Both the position numbers and the translations under genes were made by a program. A model generated the notes under the pieces. That model was not told the origin of the DNA, did no database searches, and saw only the letters and a program-made list of their open reading frames with translations. From Stappia sp. (GTDB lineage: Bacteria; Pseudomonadota; Alphaproteobacteria; Rhizobiales; Stappiaceae): DNA of 64,000 bases. The DNA is taken from assembly GCF_040110915.1 (NCBI RefSeq), contig NZ_CP157793.1, forward strand, positions 3,112,939-3,176,938, read 5' to 3'. Every line of letters starts with the position of its first letter. The stretch's first letter is position 1. Below are positions 43,220 to 51,962 of the stretch, one piece after another.

Positions 43220-44732
43220 TGTCCGTCTCGCTCTCCTGCGCGGGGATGGTGATGGTGATCGCCGTGCCCTTGTCGGATTTCGTGGAGATCGCGATCCGCC
43301 CCGCGACATCGTCGATGAGCTGATGCACCAGCCAAAGCCCTAGGCGGCGCGACTGGGGCCCCTTCGCGCGGCCCTCGCCGGTGAGCACGGAGAAGGCCTC
43401 GTCGGGCAGTCCGGGGCCGCCGTCGGTGACGCGCAGGATGAGCGTGGCCTCGGCGACGCGCGCCTCGAAGCCGACGCTCCCGCCCTGCGGCGTCGCCTCG
43501 GTGGCGTTGAGCAACAGGTTGAGCGCGATCTGGCGCACCGCATCGGCATTGGTGGCGAAAGGTGTTGCGAGCCCGTTGGAAAACTCCAGCGCGATGCGCT
43601 TGGCGCGCACCTTCGGATTGATCAGCGTCTTGAGGTCGTCCAGATCGGCGGGCAGCAGATCGCGCTTGCCCTCCGGCGGGCGGTAGGTCGACAGCATGCT
43701 GGCCGCGACACGGTCGATGCTCTGCAGGCCGCGCTCGATCAGCGCGATGGTTTCCTCGCGCACCTCGTCGTTGTCGCCGTAGCGGCGCAGGGTGGAGGCG
43801 GCCGCGCTCATGCCGGCGACCGGGTTGCGCACCTCATGCGCCAGCCCCGCCGCGAGCTTGGCGAGCATCGCCTCGCGCGCCCGTTCCCCTTCCGCGCGCG
43901 CCAGCGCGGATGCGCGCGCATCCACCTCCGCCCGGCTCTTCAGGGCCGCATGCAGCCGCCCGATTTCCGTGTGCGGCCCCGCCGCGTCGCCGATCGCCTC
44001 CAGGTCGTGATCGGGATCGGCCAGCGCCCGCGTCAGCGTGTCGATCGGCTTCAGGCTGTGGCGCGACACGAAGAAGGTGATCAGCGCCGCCAGCACGGAG
44101 AGCGAGATGTCGATGGCGATCGCCGCCCGCTGCAATTGCGCGTGCCGGGCGAACTCATGCTCCAGATCGAAGGCCGCGCCGAGCCGCAGCGGCGCGCCGT
44201 TGCGCGGCGGATAAGCCTGCACGACGAGCAGCTTGGATCGCTCCTCGACGACCCGCACGGCCGTTTCGCCGACGGCAAGGTCGGCATTGGCCGCAAGCCA
44301 GTCCGTCAGCGCGGCCTCGGTTTCGCGCAAGGTGGTGTCCTGTTCGTCGGGATAGGACGAGGTGATCACGATCTCGCCCCCGGCGGCACAGCAGGCGGCC
44401 ACCGCCTCGTTGCGCAGGGCGGGCTTGAAGCGTGCCGCCGCCGACAGAAGCGCCTCCATCTCCGCCACCGCGCCGCCTTGCGCCACAACCGGTTCGACGA
44501 CCCCGGCGAGCGTGTCGAGAAAGGCACTGGCGACATCGATGCGCACGAAGACGTCGCGCTTTTCGAGCTCGCGCAGACCGAGGGTCGTGAGGACGACGGC
44601 GAGCACCAGCACAAGGGCCGCCATCATCACCGGCAACCGCCAGACCAGCGGCCAATCGTGCGGACGTCGCCACCGCGAGGCCGGACCGGCGGGGCGATCC
44701 GCCGACCCGCCCGGCATTCCTTTCGACGTCAT
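43212..44732 (-). CDS. Sensor histidine kinase
   Basis: This is a 506-residue membrane kinase. The first membrane helix is near residues 32-52 and the second near 190-215, flanking a periplasmic sensor of about 140 residues; a HAMP-like linker follows. The H-box is GLAHEVRNPVAGMS, the N-box LNLLLNATEATPQGG and the G-box DGGPGLPDEAF. The layout resembles DctB/BaeS-type kinases. It is cotranscribed with the sigma54 response regulator. ATG 44732 is used; an ATG 18 bases inside is possible. Confidence 0.9.
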   Translation of the reverse strand: MTSKGMPGGSADRPAGPASRWRRPHDWPLVWRLPVMMAALVLVLAVVLTTLGLRELEKRDVFVRIDVASAFLDTLAGVVEPVVAQGGAVAEMEALLSAAARFKPALRNEAVAACCAAGGEIVITSSYPDEQDTTLRETEAALTDWLAANADLAVGETAVRVVEERSKLLVVQAYPPRNGAPLRLGAAFDLEHEFARHAQLQRAAIAIDISLSVLAALITFFVSRHSLKPIDTLTRALADPDHDLEAIGDAAGPHTEIGRLHAALKSRAEVDARASALARAEGERAREAMLAKLAAGLAHEVRNPVAGMSAAASTLRRYGDNDEVREETIALIERGLQSIDRVAASMLSTYRPPEGKRDLLPADLDDLKTLINPKVRAKRIALEFSNGLATPFATNADAVRQIALNLLLNATEATPQGGSVGFEARVAEATLILRVTDGGPGLPDEAFSVLTGEGRAKGPQSRRLGLWLVHQLIDDVAGRIAISTKSDKGTAITITIPAQESETDNA

Positions 44733-44793
44733 CGCGGCTTTCCAATCCCTGTGCTCACGGCAGCATATCCAACGCTTGGCGCTCAAAGGCGGA

Positions 44794-44820
44794 CGGGGGA
44801 TGGCCGATGGCCATCCCCCG
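44794..44820 (-). terminator. Terminator hairpin at the end of the antiporter operon
   Basis: A perfect 12-base-pair stem (CGGGGGATGGCC at 44794-44805, GGCCATCCCCCG at 44809-44820) with a three-base loop lies about 50 bases past the mnhG stop. On the minus strand CCGCCTTTGAG follows, a weak U tract. It separates the antiporter operon from the two-component genes. Confidence 0.7.
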
Positions 44821-44868
44821 CGCGTCGCTTCGGTTTTCGGTACCGTGAAGGTTAGGCGGCGGGCCGGA

Positions 44869-46149
44869 TCACGTCCAGACCAGAACGTCGCCGCGCCATC
44901 CCGGCGAGATCTTGTCCAGCCAGAACACGCCGTACCAGCGGGTGCGCAGGGGCCGGGGCAGATCCGGCAGGATCACCGCCACCGCGTCGCGGGCGACCGC
45001 CTCCGGCAGCATGGCGCCCTCGGGAGCCTGTTCGTCGGCACCGGAGAAGACCACCGGCACCCTGGCCTCGGCCGCCCGCCGCTCGATCTCCGCGCGCGAG
45101 GCCGCGTCGACGAAGCCGTAGACCCGCAACTCGCTCATGGTCCAAAGCCCCTCGACCAGCGCCAGATCCAGCCCGCGCCAGACGTTGTAGGAGCCGTCGA
45201 AGACCACGGCGACGGGCCCCGCCTTCTGCTCGTCCACCGCATACATCACCGGACCGGGGTGCATGCCGGCGACCCGCAGCAGCCCGTCGGGCTCCTTGGT
45301 CGCATGCGGCGTGGCGACGCCGACGCCGTGATCGGCCCAGCCCTCGATGGGCAGCACCAGGAACTCGCGCACATCGCCGACGCCGGCCATCAGCGCCTCG
45401 GCGTTGCCTTCCTCATAGACCAGATCGATGGGAACGCCGAGCGTGTCCGACAGCTCGCGCAGGTCCGGCAGCCAGTGGCTGACCTTGTCCCGGATGAGCC
45501 GCATGGTCTCCGCGCTGTTGTCGGTCGCGTCGACATACTTGGTGTCGACCGCCACCACGGCCGTGAGCGGCAGGGCCGTGCGGGCCGCAAAGCCGGCCGC
45601 GCGGCGCGCCAGCAGCGGCGCGGCACTGCCAACCGCGGCGAAGCGCACGCGCTCCGGCGCGATCGCGTCCTTGAGCGAGGCAAAGTTCTGCTCCGGCAGT
45701 TGTCCAAGGACCGGATCGGCATTGAGCACCGCCTCCGGCGCGGCCGTTCCGCCACCCTGGGGCGCGCCCCCGGCGACGAAGTCGACCCGTTCGGCCTGCC
45801 GCTCGAGCGGCTCGTCGAACCGGTCGATGACGTCGCGCAGGGCGTCCGCCTCGCCGACGCCGGCGAGCCGCGCGCCCGACACATAGGCGGCGCGGGCCAG
45901 AAGATGGCTCGCCACCGGAATGGTGAGGATCAGGAACAGCAGCGTCAGGCCGCCGGTGATGGTGGCGTCCATGCTGGACTTGTTCACCATCGTGCCGACC
46001 AGCACCAGTCCCGCGCCCAGCGTGCCCGCCTTGGTCGCGGCGTGCATGCGCTGGAAGGGATCGGAGAACCGCAGCAGCCCCACGGTGGCGACCAGCAGGA
46101 AGCCGACGCCGACGAGTTTCACGAGAAGTGCGACAATCTCGACCATCAT
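44869..46149 (-). CDS. mnhG: Monovalent cation/H+ antiporter subunit G with a ~300-residue C-terminal extension
   Basis: Residues 1 to about 110 are a normal MnhG/PhaG: VKLVGVGFLLVATVGLLRFSDPFQRMHAATKAGTLGAGLVLVG with three helices. The protein then continues to 426 residues. The extra part is soluble, with Rossmann/USP-like alternation (LPLTAVVAVDTKYVDATD, AGPVAVVFDGSYNVWRGLDLAL, MSELRVYGFVDAASRAEIERRA, VPVVFSGADEQ). There is no stop codon or frameshift between the parts, so this is a real fusion. The extension may be a cytoplasmic regulatory or nucleotide-binding domain; that is inferred. The ATG overlaps the mnhF stop (ATGA). Confidence 0.85.
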   Translation of the reverse strand: MMVEIVALLVKLVGVGFLLVATVGLLRFSDPFQRMHAATKAGTLGAGLVLVGTMVNKSSMDATITGGLTLLFLILTIPVASHLLARAAYVSGARLAGVGEADALRDVIDRFDEPLERQAERVDFVAGGAPQGGGTAAPEAVLNADPVLGQLPEQNFASLKDAIAPERVRFAAVGSAAPLLARRAAGFAARTALPLTAVVAVDTKYVDATDNSAETMRLIRDKVSHWLPDLRELSDTLGVPIDLVYEEGNAEALMAGVGDVREFLVLPIEGWADHGVGVATPHATKEPDGLLRVAGMHPGPVMYAVDEQKAGPVAVVFDGSYNVWRGLDLALVEGLWTMSELRVYGFVDAASRAEIERRAAEARVPVVFSGADEQAPEGAMLPEAVARDAVAVILPDLPRPLRTRWYGVFWLDKISPGWRGDVLVWT

Positions 46150-46517
46150 GCCACTCCTTCGGCCGTCTTGGACTTGGTGCGGGCGACGGGCTTGCCGGTC
46201 GCCGTTTGCCGCGCGGTCCGCCCTTGCGTGGCGGCCGCCTTGCGCTCCAGGAAGGCCGCGAAGGCGGCGGTCGCGACGAAGGCGATCAGCGCCAGCGCGA
46301 AGGCGACGTCGAGGAACTCGTCGCGTCCCGTCGCCAGCGCCGTCAGCGCACAGGCCGCCACGCCGAGCCCGGTCAGCATGTCGATGGCGACGAAACGGTC
46401 GGCGTAGGTCGGGCCCTTGACCAGCCGGACCGCGGTCAGCGTGAACGCCCCGATCACGAAGAGGATCAGGATCGTGTTGAAGGTGTCGAGCATCGACACG
46501 AGCGGTTCGATGGTCAT
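46146..46517 (-). CDS. mnhF: Monovalent cation/H+ antiporter subunit F
   Basis: This 123-residue small membrane subunit has three hydrophobic segments and the family motif RLVKGPTYADRFVAIDMLTG. The C-terminal tail after residue 95 is basic and Ala/Thr-rich (KAAATQGRTARQTATGK) and longer than in typical MnhF. It is coupled by ATGA overlaps on both sides. Confidence 0.92.
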   Translation of the reverse strand: MTIEPLVSMLDTFNTILILFVIGAFTLTAVRLVKGPTYADRFVAIDMLTGLGVAACALTALATGRDEFLDVAFALALIAFVATAAFAAFLERKAAATQGRTARQTATGKPVARTKSKTAEGVA

Positions 46518-46897
46518 GCCACGGCTCCCTTGTTGCCGCGTGCGTCGTCGGAGCCGGCCGGCTCCACCGCCCGCACGCGGGTTTCGAACGTGTCCTTGAT
46601 TCCGCGAATGACCTCTTCGTCGCTGTCGCGATCCAGAACATGGACGTACAGCGTCCGGCGATCATCCGACACATGCATTGAGGTCGTGCCCGGCGTCAGG
46701 CTCACCAGATTGGCGAGCGTCGCGATGCCCATGTCGGTCTTGAGATCGAGCGGCACGGCGACGATGGCGGGCCTGAGGCGCGTGGTGTCGGAAAACACCG
46801 CGATCGCCACATCGACGGAGGCCTTGACGAGTTCCACCAGGAATACGCCGCAGAGCACCGCGAAGGCCAACAGGCGCTTGGCAAGGCTGATCATCAT
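46514..46897 (-). CDS. mnhE: Monovalent cation/H+ antiporter subunit E (short form)
   Basis: This is a 127-residue subunit. The LVELVKASVDVAIAVF segment and the soluble part ATLANLVSLTPGTTSMHVSDDRRTLYVHVLD are characteristic of MnhE. At 127 residues it is shorter than many MnhE proteins, which carry an additional N-terminal helix pair. The ATG overlaps the mnhD stop. Confidence 0.9.
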   Translation of the reverse strand: MMISLAKRLLAFAVLCGVFLVELVKASVDVAIAVFSDTTRLRPAIVAVPLDLKTDMGIATLANLVSLTPGTTSMHVSDDRRTLYVHVLDRDSDEEVIRGIKDTFETRVRAVEPAGSDDARGNKGAVA

Positions 46898-48432
46898 TCG
46901 CTCCTTTCCAGGGTGACGGCGCCGACGTCGGTCTCGGTTCCGAAGAACGCGGCGACATAGACGTCCGGGTCGGTCAGGGTGACCGACGCCATTTCGGCGA
47001 ATTGCACGAAGGGCTCGGCGTTGAAGCCGATGGCGAGCGTGATGGCGCCGAGCACCACGATCGGCGCGGTCATCGCCAGCGGCACGCGGCGCACCCGCAC
47101 ACGCTCGGTGGCCGGCGCCTTCCAGAAGGCCTCCATCCAGATCTTGGTCATGGAGTAGAGGGTCAGCAGACCGGTGAAGAGTGCGACCGCCGCAAGCCAC
47201 GCCATGTCGCCCTTGAAGGACGCGTCGACCACCAGGAACTTCGCCCAGAAGCCCGACAGCGGCGGCAGGCCGGCCAGCGACAGCGCCGGCACCAGGAAGA
47301 GCACCGCGAGCCAGGGATGGCTCTTGAGCAGCCCGCCCGACTTCTTCAGGTCGTCCGTGCCGCTCGCCTGGCGGATCGCGCCGGCCAGCAGAAACAGGTT
47401 CGCCTTCACGATGATGTGGTGGACGATGTAGAACACCGCGCCGGCCAGCGCGAGCGGGGTCGCGATCGCCAGTCCCATCAGCATGTAGCCGATCTGCGAG
47501 ATGATGTGGAACGACAGGATGCGGCGGATGTTCCACTGCACGGCCGCTCCGAACACGCCGGTGACCATGGTCAGCGCCGCGACCACGGCGACGATCTCGC
47601 GAATGCCCGACTCCTCGACCGTGAACAGCAGGGTGAAGACGCGAAACGCGGCATAGACCCCGACCTTGGTCAAGAGACCGGCGAAGATCGCCGAGATCGT
47701 GAAGGGCGCGGTGTGGTAGCTCGCCGGCAGCCAGAAGAACAGCGGGAACACGCCCGCCTTGATGCCGAAAGCGCAGAGGAACAGGATCGCCGCCCCCACG
47801 AGACCCGGCGTCGGCTCCAGCGTCGGCAGCACGCGGGCCAGATCGGCGAAGGCCAGCGTGCCGGCCGCGCCGTAGAGAAGGCCGACGGCCATCAGGAACA
47901 GCACGGTGCCAATCAGGTTCAGCAGCGCGTATTTGATCGCGCCGTCGATCTGCGCCTTCGTGCGCCCGATCACCAGCAGACCGAGCGAGGTGATCAGCAT
48001 CACCTCGAACCAGACATAGAGGTTGAAAACGTCGCCGGTCAGGAACGCGCCGTTGACGCCGGCGATCATGCCGAAGAACAGCGGGTAGAAGCCGCCGCGC
48101 AGATGGATCTTGCGCATGTCGCGCAGGCTGAAGATGCCGACGCACAGCGCCAGCACGCCGGTGATCGCGACCAGCGCCGCCGCCAGCCGGTCGGCGACGA
48201 AGGAGATGCCGAAGGGCACCGGCCAGGAGCCGAATTCGACCGCCAGAATGTCGTAGCGCAGCACCGCCATGACGAGCAGCACCGAGCAGCCGAGGATCGC
48301 GCCGAGGCCGAGGATGGCGACCGGGCGCTGCAGGCCCGGACTGCGCCACAGCACCGCCGTCACGGCCGCCAGCGCCAGCGGCACTAGAACCGGGAAGACG
48401 AGAACCAGAAGGTTGTAGGTATGTTCGGTCAT
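46894..48432 (-). CDS. mnhD: Monovalent cation/H+ antiporter subunit D
   Basis: This 512-residue polytopic membrane protein is homologous to complex I NuoM/N proton-channel subunits. Motifs include FNLYVWFEVMLITSLGLLV with the conserved helix-5 Glu, FGIKAGVFPLFFWLPASYHTAP with the Lys-His pair, and WNIRRILSFHIISQIGYMLMG. It is one of the two core antiporter subunits of the Mrp complex. Confidence 0.95.
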   Translation of the reverse strand: MTEHTYNLLVLVFPVLVPLALAAVTAVLWRSPGLQRPVAILGLGAILGCSVLLVMAVLRYDILAVEFGSWPVPFGISFVADRLAAALVAITGVLALCVGIFSLRDMRKIHLRGGFYPLFFGMIAGVNGAFLTGDVFNLYVWFEVMLITSLGLLVIGRTKAQIDGAIKYALLNLIGTVLFLMAVGLLYGAAGTLAFADLARVLPTLEPTPGLVGAAILFLCAFGIKAGVFPLFFWLPASYHTAPFTISAIFAGLLTKVGVYAAFRVFTLLFTVEESGIREIVAVVAALTMVTGVFGAAVQWNIRRILSFHIISQIGYMLMGLAIATPLALAGAVFYIVHHIIVKANLFLLAGAIRQASGTDDLKKSGGLLKSHPWLAVLFLVPALSLAGLPPLSGFWAKFLVVDASFKGDMAWLAAVALFTGLLTLYSMTKIWMEAFWKAPATERVRVRRVPLAMTAPIVVLGAITLAIGFNAEPFVQFAEMASVTLTDPDVYVAAFFGTETDVGAVTLERSE

Positions 48433-48439
48433 GGTCGCC

Positions 48440-48844
48440 TCAGCCCTGCGGGGTGGTCTTGGAAGCGGTGAGCTTGGGGGCAGCGAACGGGGAGCCGAGC
48501 GCCTCCGCGTCATGCATCGCGGTGGAATCCAGCGTGCCGAGCGAGCGGTAGGCCCTCACCGCCAGCGCCACGGCGAAGGCCGTCAGCGCGAAGCCGATGA
48601 CGATGGCGGTCAGCACCAATGCCTGCGGCAGCGGATTGGCGGCGCTCGCCGCCAGCGTGTCGGCCCCGTCCGGGATGATCGGGGGCGCCACCGAGCCGAG
48701 CCGTCCGGACAGGAAGATCAGCAGGTTGGCCGAGGCGGCGAGCAGGGCGACGCCCATGACGATGCGGACCAGGTTGCGGGCCAGGATCATGTAGATCCCG
48801 GCTCCGGCGACGATGGCGATGGTCGCGGCGTAGATGAAGATCAT
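48440..48844 (-). CDS. mnhC: Monovalent cation/H+ antiporter subunit C
   Basis: This is a 134-residue NuoK homologue with three membrane helices (IVAGAGIYMILARNLVRIVMGVALLAASANLLIF, then LPQALVLTAIVIGFALTAFAVALAV). The conserved NLL and PLPQALVLTAIVI segments are present. The ATG overlaps the mnhAB stop by ATGA. Confidence 0.94.
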   Translation of the reverse strand: MIFIYAATIAIVAGAGIYMILARNLVRIVMGVALLAASANLLIFLSGRLGSVAPPIIPDGADTLAASAANPLPQALVLTAIVIGFALTAFAVALAVRAYRSLGTLDSTAMHDAEALGSPFAAPKLTASKTTPQG

Positions 48845-51786
48845 GCCGACGCTCCTTGGATTGCGGACGACCGCGTGGACGGGGAATAGGGGCTTGCGGG
48901 GGTTTGAGGCGCCGTGACGGGCGCCGGCGCGTCGCCGGCCGATCCACCGGCGGACTGCTCCTGAATGCGGATCAGGAAGGCGAGCACGCCGCCGATCACC
49001 GTCAGATAGACCCCGATGTCGAAGAGGTAGGTCGTCCCCACCTTGAGCGTTGTGAAGCCGAGGTTCAGTTCCGCCCACTTGTGGGTGAGGAAGGACTCGT
49101 CCAGCACCGCGCCGGGAATGCCCGACAGGATCGCAAGCACCAGACCGACGCCCATCCACACCACCGGGTGCAGCAGCAGCGCCCGCCGGGCCCGCTCGAT
49201 GCCGAGCGCCAGCGCCAGCACCGCGAAGCCCGCCGAGGCGATGAGCCCGCCGATGAAGCCGCCGCCCGGCTCGTTGTGGCCGCGGAACAGCGCGATCAGC
49301 GAGACGACCAGCATCAGCACGAAGAACATGCGCGCCGTGGTCGCGAAGATCAGCGAGGGAAGCGCCCGGTCGGACGTCCCCGTCGCCGTCTTGCGACCGC
49401 CGCCGCCGGCCAGCACGGCCCAGGCCGCGATCGCCGCGAAGGCCACCACCGCGATCTCGCCGAGCGTGTCGAGCGCCCGGAAGTCGACCAGGATCACGTT
49501 CACCACGTTGCGCCCGAAGGCCTCGGTCAGGCTGGTCGCCGCGTAATAGTCGGTCACCGTCGGGTTGAACGGCTTGGCCGCGATGGACAAAAGCACGACG
49601 AAGAGCGCCAGACCGAACACGCCCGACAGAACGGCATCCCCGGGGCGCAGGTCGAAGCGCGAGTAGCTGCGCAGACCGTCGGCGATGGCCGGCAGCCGCA
49701 CCAGAACGGCCGTGACGATGACCACGAACAGCGTCTCGACGAGGAACTGCGTCAGGGCGAGGTCCGGCGCGCCGTTCTTCAGGAACAGGATCGCGATGCC
49801 GTAGCCCGACAGGCCGACGCCGACCAGCGACACGACCATGGAGCGCGCAAGCGCCGCGACCACCGCGCCGACGGCCACCAGCAGCGACACGATCACCAGA
49901 TAGGGCCGGATTTCCTCGCCCGCGAAGGCCGGCAGGCTGAGACCCGCCGCATCCGCGCCGAACCCGCCGGCAAGGATCGCATAGCCCAGCGCGCCGGTGA
50001 CGACGGCGATTGTCGCGACCAGATAAGTCCGCATGTCGCCGTTCTGGATGGTCTGCGTGCTGACCCGCGCCAGCCCCAGGAGACCGTTGAACAGGGCGTC
50101 ATAGCCCTTTTCGACCGAATAGCGGTCCAGGAAGGACAGCCGGCCGAGCGCGGTGTGGATCGGAACCCATTTCCACACCAGCAGGCCGCCCAGCGCCACA
50201 ACCAGCGCCGACAGGGCGAGCATCGGCGTCAGCCCGTGCCAGATCTCGAAGGAGACGTAGAAGGGCGTGCCGGCAAGCGCGATGGCGGCCGGACCGACGA
50301 TGTAATACTGCGGGATGTCGGCGAAGAGGCCGAAGAAGACGCCGAGCGTGGCCAGCACCACCGGTCCGGTGGTCATGCCGAGCGTCTCGCCATGCTTCGG
50401 GGTGCCCTTGAAGGCCGACGTCCTGGCGAAGAACGGCCGCAGGGCGACGATGGCGGCGATGGCCACCAGCACGGAGTTCACGATCACCGCGACCAGCGTC
50501 ACGATGGCCGCGAAGGACGAGTCGAGCTTGGCCTCGAACACATACTCCTTGGCGATGAAGCCGACGAAGGGCGGCAGGCCGGCCATCGACAGGCTCGCCA
50601 GGATCGCGGAAATCGCCGTGAGCGGCAGCAGGCCGAACAGGGCGCCGAGATCGCGAATGCGGGTCGCGCCGGTCGCATGGATGACGATGCCGGCGCAGAA
50701 GAACAGCGCGGCCTTGTAGAGCGCATGCGCCAGGATGAAGCCCGCGATGCCGACCGTCGTGGTCGGCCCGTCGAGGCCGATCAGGGTGACCAGCAGCGCC
50801 AGCGAGGCGACCGTCGAATAGGCCAGGATCGCCTTCAGGCCTTCCGAGCGCAGGGCCAGCACCGCCGACACGAGCATGGTGACCAGACCGACGCCGACGA
50901 TCACCATTGCGACCGTCTGCGAGGCGGTCAGCACGGGATCGAAGCGCGCCAGCAGGAACACGCCGAGCTTCACCATCGTGGCGGAATGCAGATAGGCGGA
51001 AGCCGGCGTGGGCGCCTGCATGGCGTTGGGCAGCCAGAAGTGGAACGGGAATTGCGCCGACTTGGTGAAGGCGCCGAGCAGCACCAGCGTGGCGATGACG
51101 CCGAACCAGGGGCTGGCGGTCACCAGGCCCGGATCCTGCGTGATGGCCATCAGCGAGAAGGTGCCCGCCTCCATGCCGATCAGCAGGATGCCGCCGAACA
51201 GCGCCAGACCGCCGCCCGCCGTGATCACCAGCGACTGGAGCGCCGCCTTGCGCGCGTCCGCCGAGGTGGAATTGAAGCCGATCAGCAGGAAGGAAATGAG
51301 GCTCGTCATCTCCCAGAAGACGAACATCACGACGAGATTGTCGGACAGCACCGTGCCGAGCATCGCCGCCATGAACAGCAGAATGTAGCTGAGGAACCGT
51401 CCGCGATCGGCCGCCGGCTTCTCCGCATAATAGGAGCCGGCATAAAGCGCCACCAGCGTGCCGATGCCGGTGATCATCAGGACGAAGAGCAGCGAGAAGC
51501 CGTCGAGACGCAGGTCGAAATCGATCCCGAGCGAGGGCACCCACTGCACGGTCTGCAGGACGTTGGGCACGCCGTCGCCGACCGCCAGCACCGGAACGAA
51601 GGTCACGAAGGCGGCGAACAGGCTCGCGGGCAAAATCGCCGCGACCGCACCGGCCGCCTTGCCGACGCGCGGCAGCAGGAGGAAGCTGATCGCCGCCCCC
51701 AGGAAGGCGATCAGGAGAAGGCTTGGAAGCGTGGCCCCCGGCAACCAGGCCGCCAGGGCGGAACTATCGAGCGTGTCTGGGATCAT
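48841..51786 (-). CDS. mnhA: Fused monovalent cation/H+ antiporter subunit A/B
   Basis: This is a 981-residue protein. Residues 1 to about 800 are the NuoL-like MnhA (VMFVFWEMTSLISFLLIGF; FPFHFWLPNAMQAPTPASAYLHSATMVKLG; RSEGLKAILAYSTVASLALLV), including the MnhA-specific C-terminal extension. The last 150 residues are an MnhB domain (RALPSLIFATTARMFFVLMLVVSLIALFRGHNEPGGGFIGGLIA). Such A-B fusion is the rule for group 2 Pha/Mrp operons of alphaproteobacteria. It starts the AB-C-D-E-F-G operon for Na+ or K+ extrusion and pH homeostasis. Confidence 0.95.
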   Translation of the reverse strand: MIPDTLDSSALAAWLPGATLPSLLLIAFLGAAISFLLLPRVGKAAGAVAAILPASLFAAFVTFVPVLAVGDGVPNVLQTVQWVPSLGIDFDLRLDGFSLLFVLMITGIGTLVALYAGSYYAEKPAADRGRFLSYILLFMAAMLGTVLSDNLVVMFVFWEMTSLISFLLIGFNSTSADARKAALQSLVITAGGGLALFGGILLIGMEAGTFSLMAITQDPGLVTASPWFGVIATLVLLGAFTKSAQFPFHFWLPNAMQAPTPASAYLHSATMVKLGVFLLARFDPVLTASQTVAMVIVGVGLVTMLVSAVLALRSEGLKAILAYSTVASLALLVTLIGLDGPTTTVGIAGFILAHALYKAALFFCAGIVIHATGATRIRDLGALFGLLPLTAISAILASLSMAGLPPFVGFIAKEYVFEAKLDSSFAAIVTLVAVIVNSVLVAIAAIVALRPFFARTSAFKGTPKHGETLGMTTGPVVLATLGVFFGLFADIPQYYIVGPAAIALAGTPFYVSFEIWHGLTPMLALSALVVALGGLLVWKWVPIHTALGRLSFLDRYSVEKGYDALFNGLLGLARVSTQTIQNGDMRTYLVATIAVVTGALGYAILAGGFGADAAGLSLPAFAGEEIRPYLVIVSLLVAVGAVVAALARSMVVSLVGVGLSGYGIAILFLKNGAPDLALTQFLVETLFVVIVTAVLVRLPAIADGLRSYSRFDLRPGDAVLSGVFGLALFVVLLSIAAKPFNPTVTDYYAATSLTEAFGRNVVNVILVDFRALDTLGEIAVVAFAAIAAWAVLAGGGGRKTATGTSDRALPSLIFATTARMFFVLMLVVSLIALFRGHNEPGGGFIGGLIASAGFAVLALALGIERARRALLLHPVVWMGVGLVLAILSGIPGAVLDESFLTHKWAELNLGFTTLKVGTTYLFDIGVYLTVIGGVLAFLIRIQEQSAGGSAGDAPAPVTAPQTPASPYSPSTRSSAIQGASA

Positions 51787-51845
51787 TGCGGCACCTCACA
51801 TGTACGGTGCCGTTCCTTCCGCAAGCATCGTGCCAAACCGGCAAA

Positions 51846-51937
51846 GCGCGGATTTCCGAGGATTCATGCGGGCTTACCGCGGCGCAATGTTCGGATTTCC
51901 GAACGCCGCTCCGCCGCCCGCGTTCGGGTTTTCGAAC
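51846..51937. promoter_or_regulatory. Repeated palindromic element GTTCGGATTTCCGAAC upstream of the antiporter operon
   Basis: GTTCGGATTTCCGAAC lies at 51889-51904 and GTTCGGGTTTTCGAAC at 51922-51937, 33 bases apart; a weaker relative (GCGCGGATTTCCGAGG) lies at 51846-51861. They fall in the 176-base gap between the ABC ATPase stop and the antiporter start. They may be regulator sites for the antiporter, or small hairpins at the ABC transcript end. Confidence 0.55.
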
Positions 51938-51962
51938 GTCGGACGGGCCGCGCGGCCGCGCC

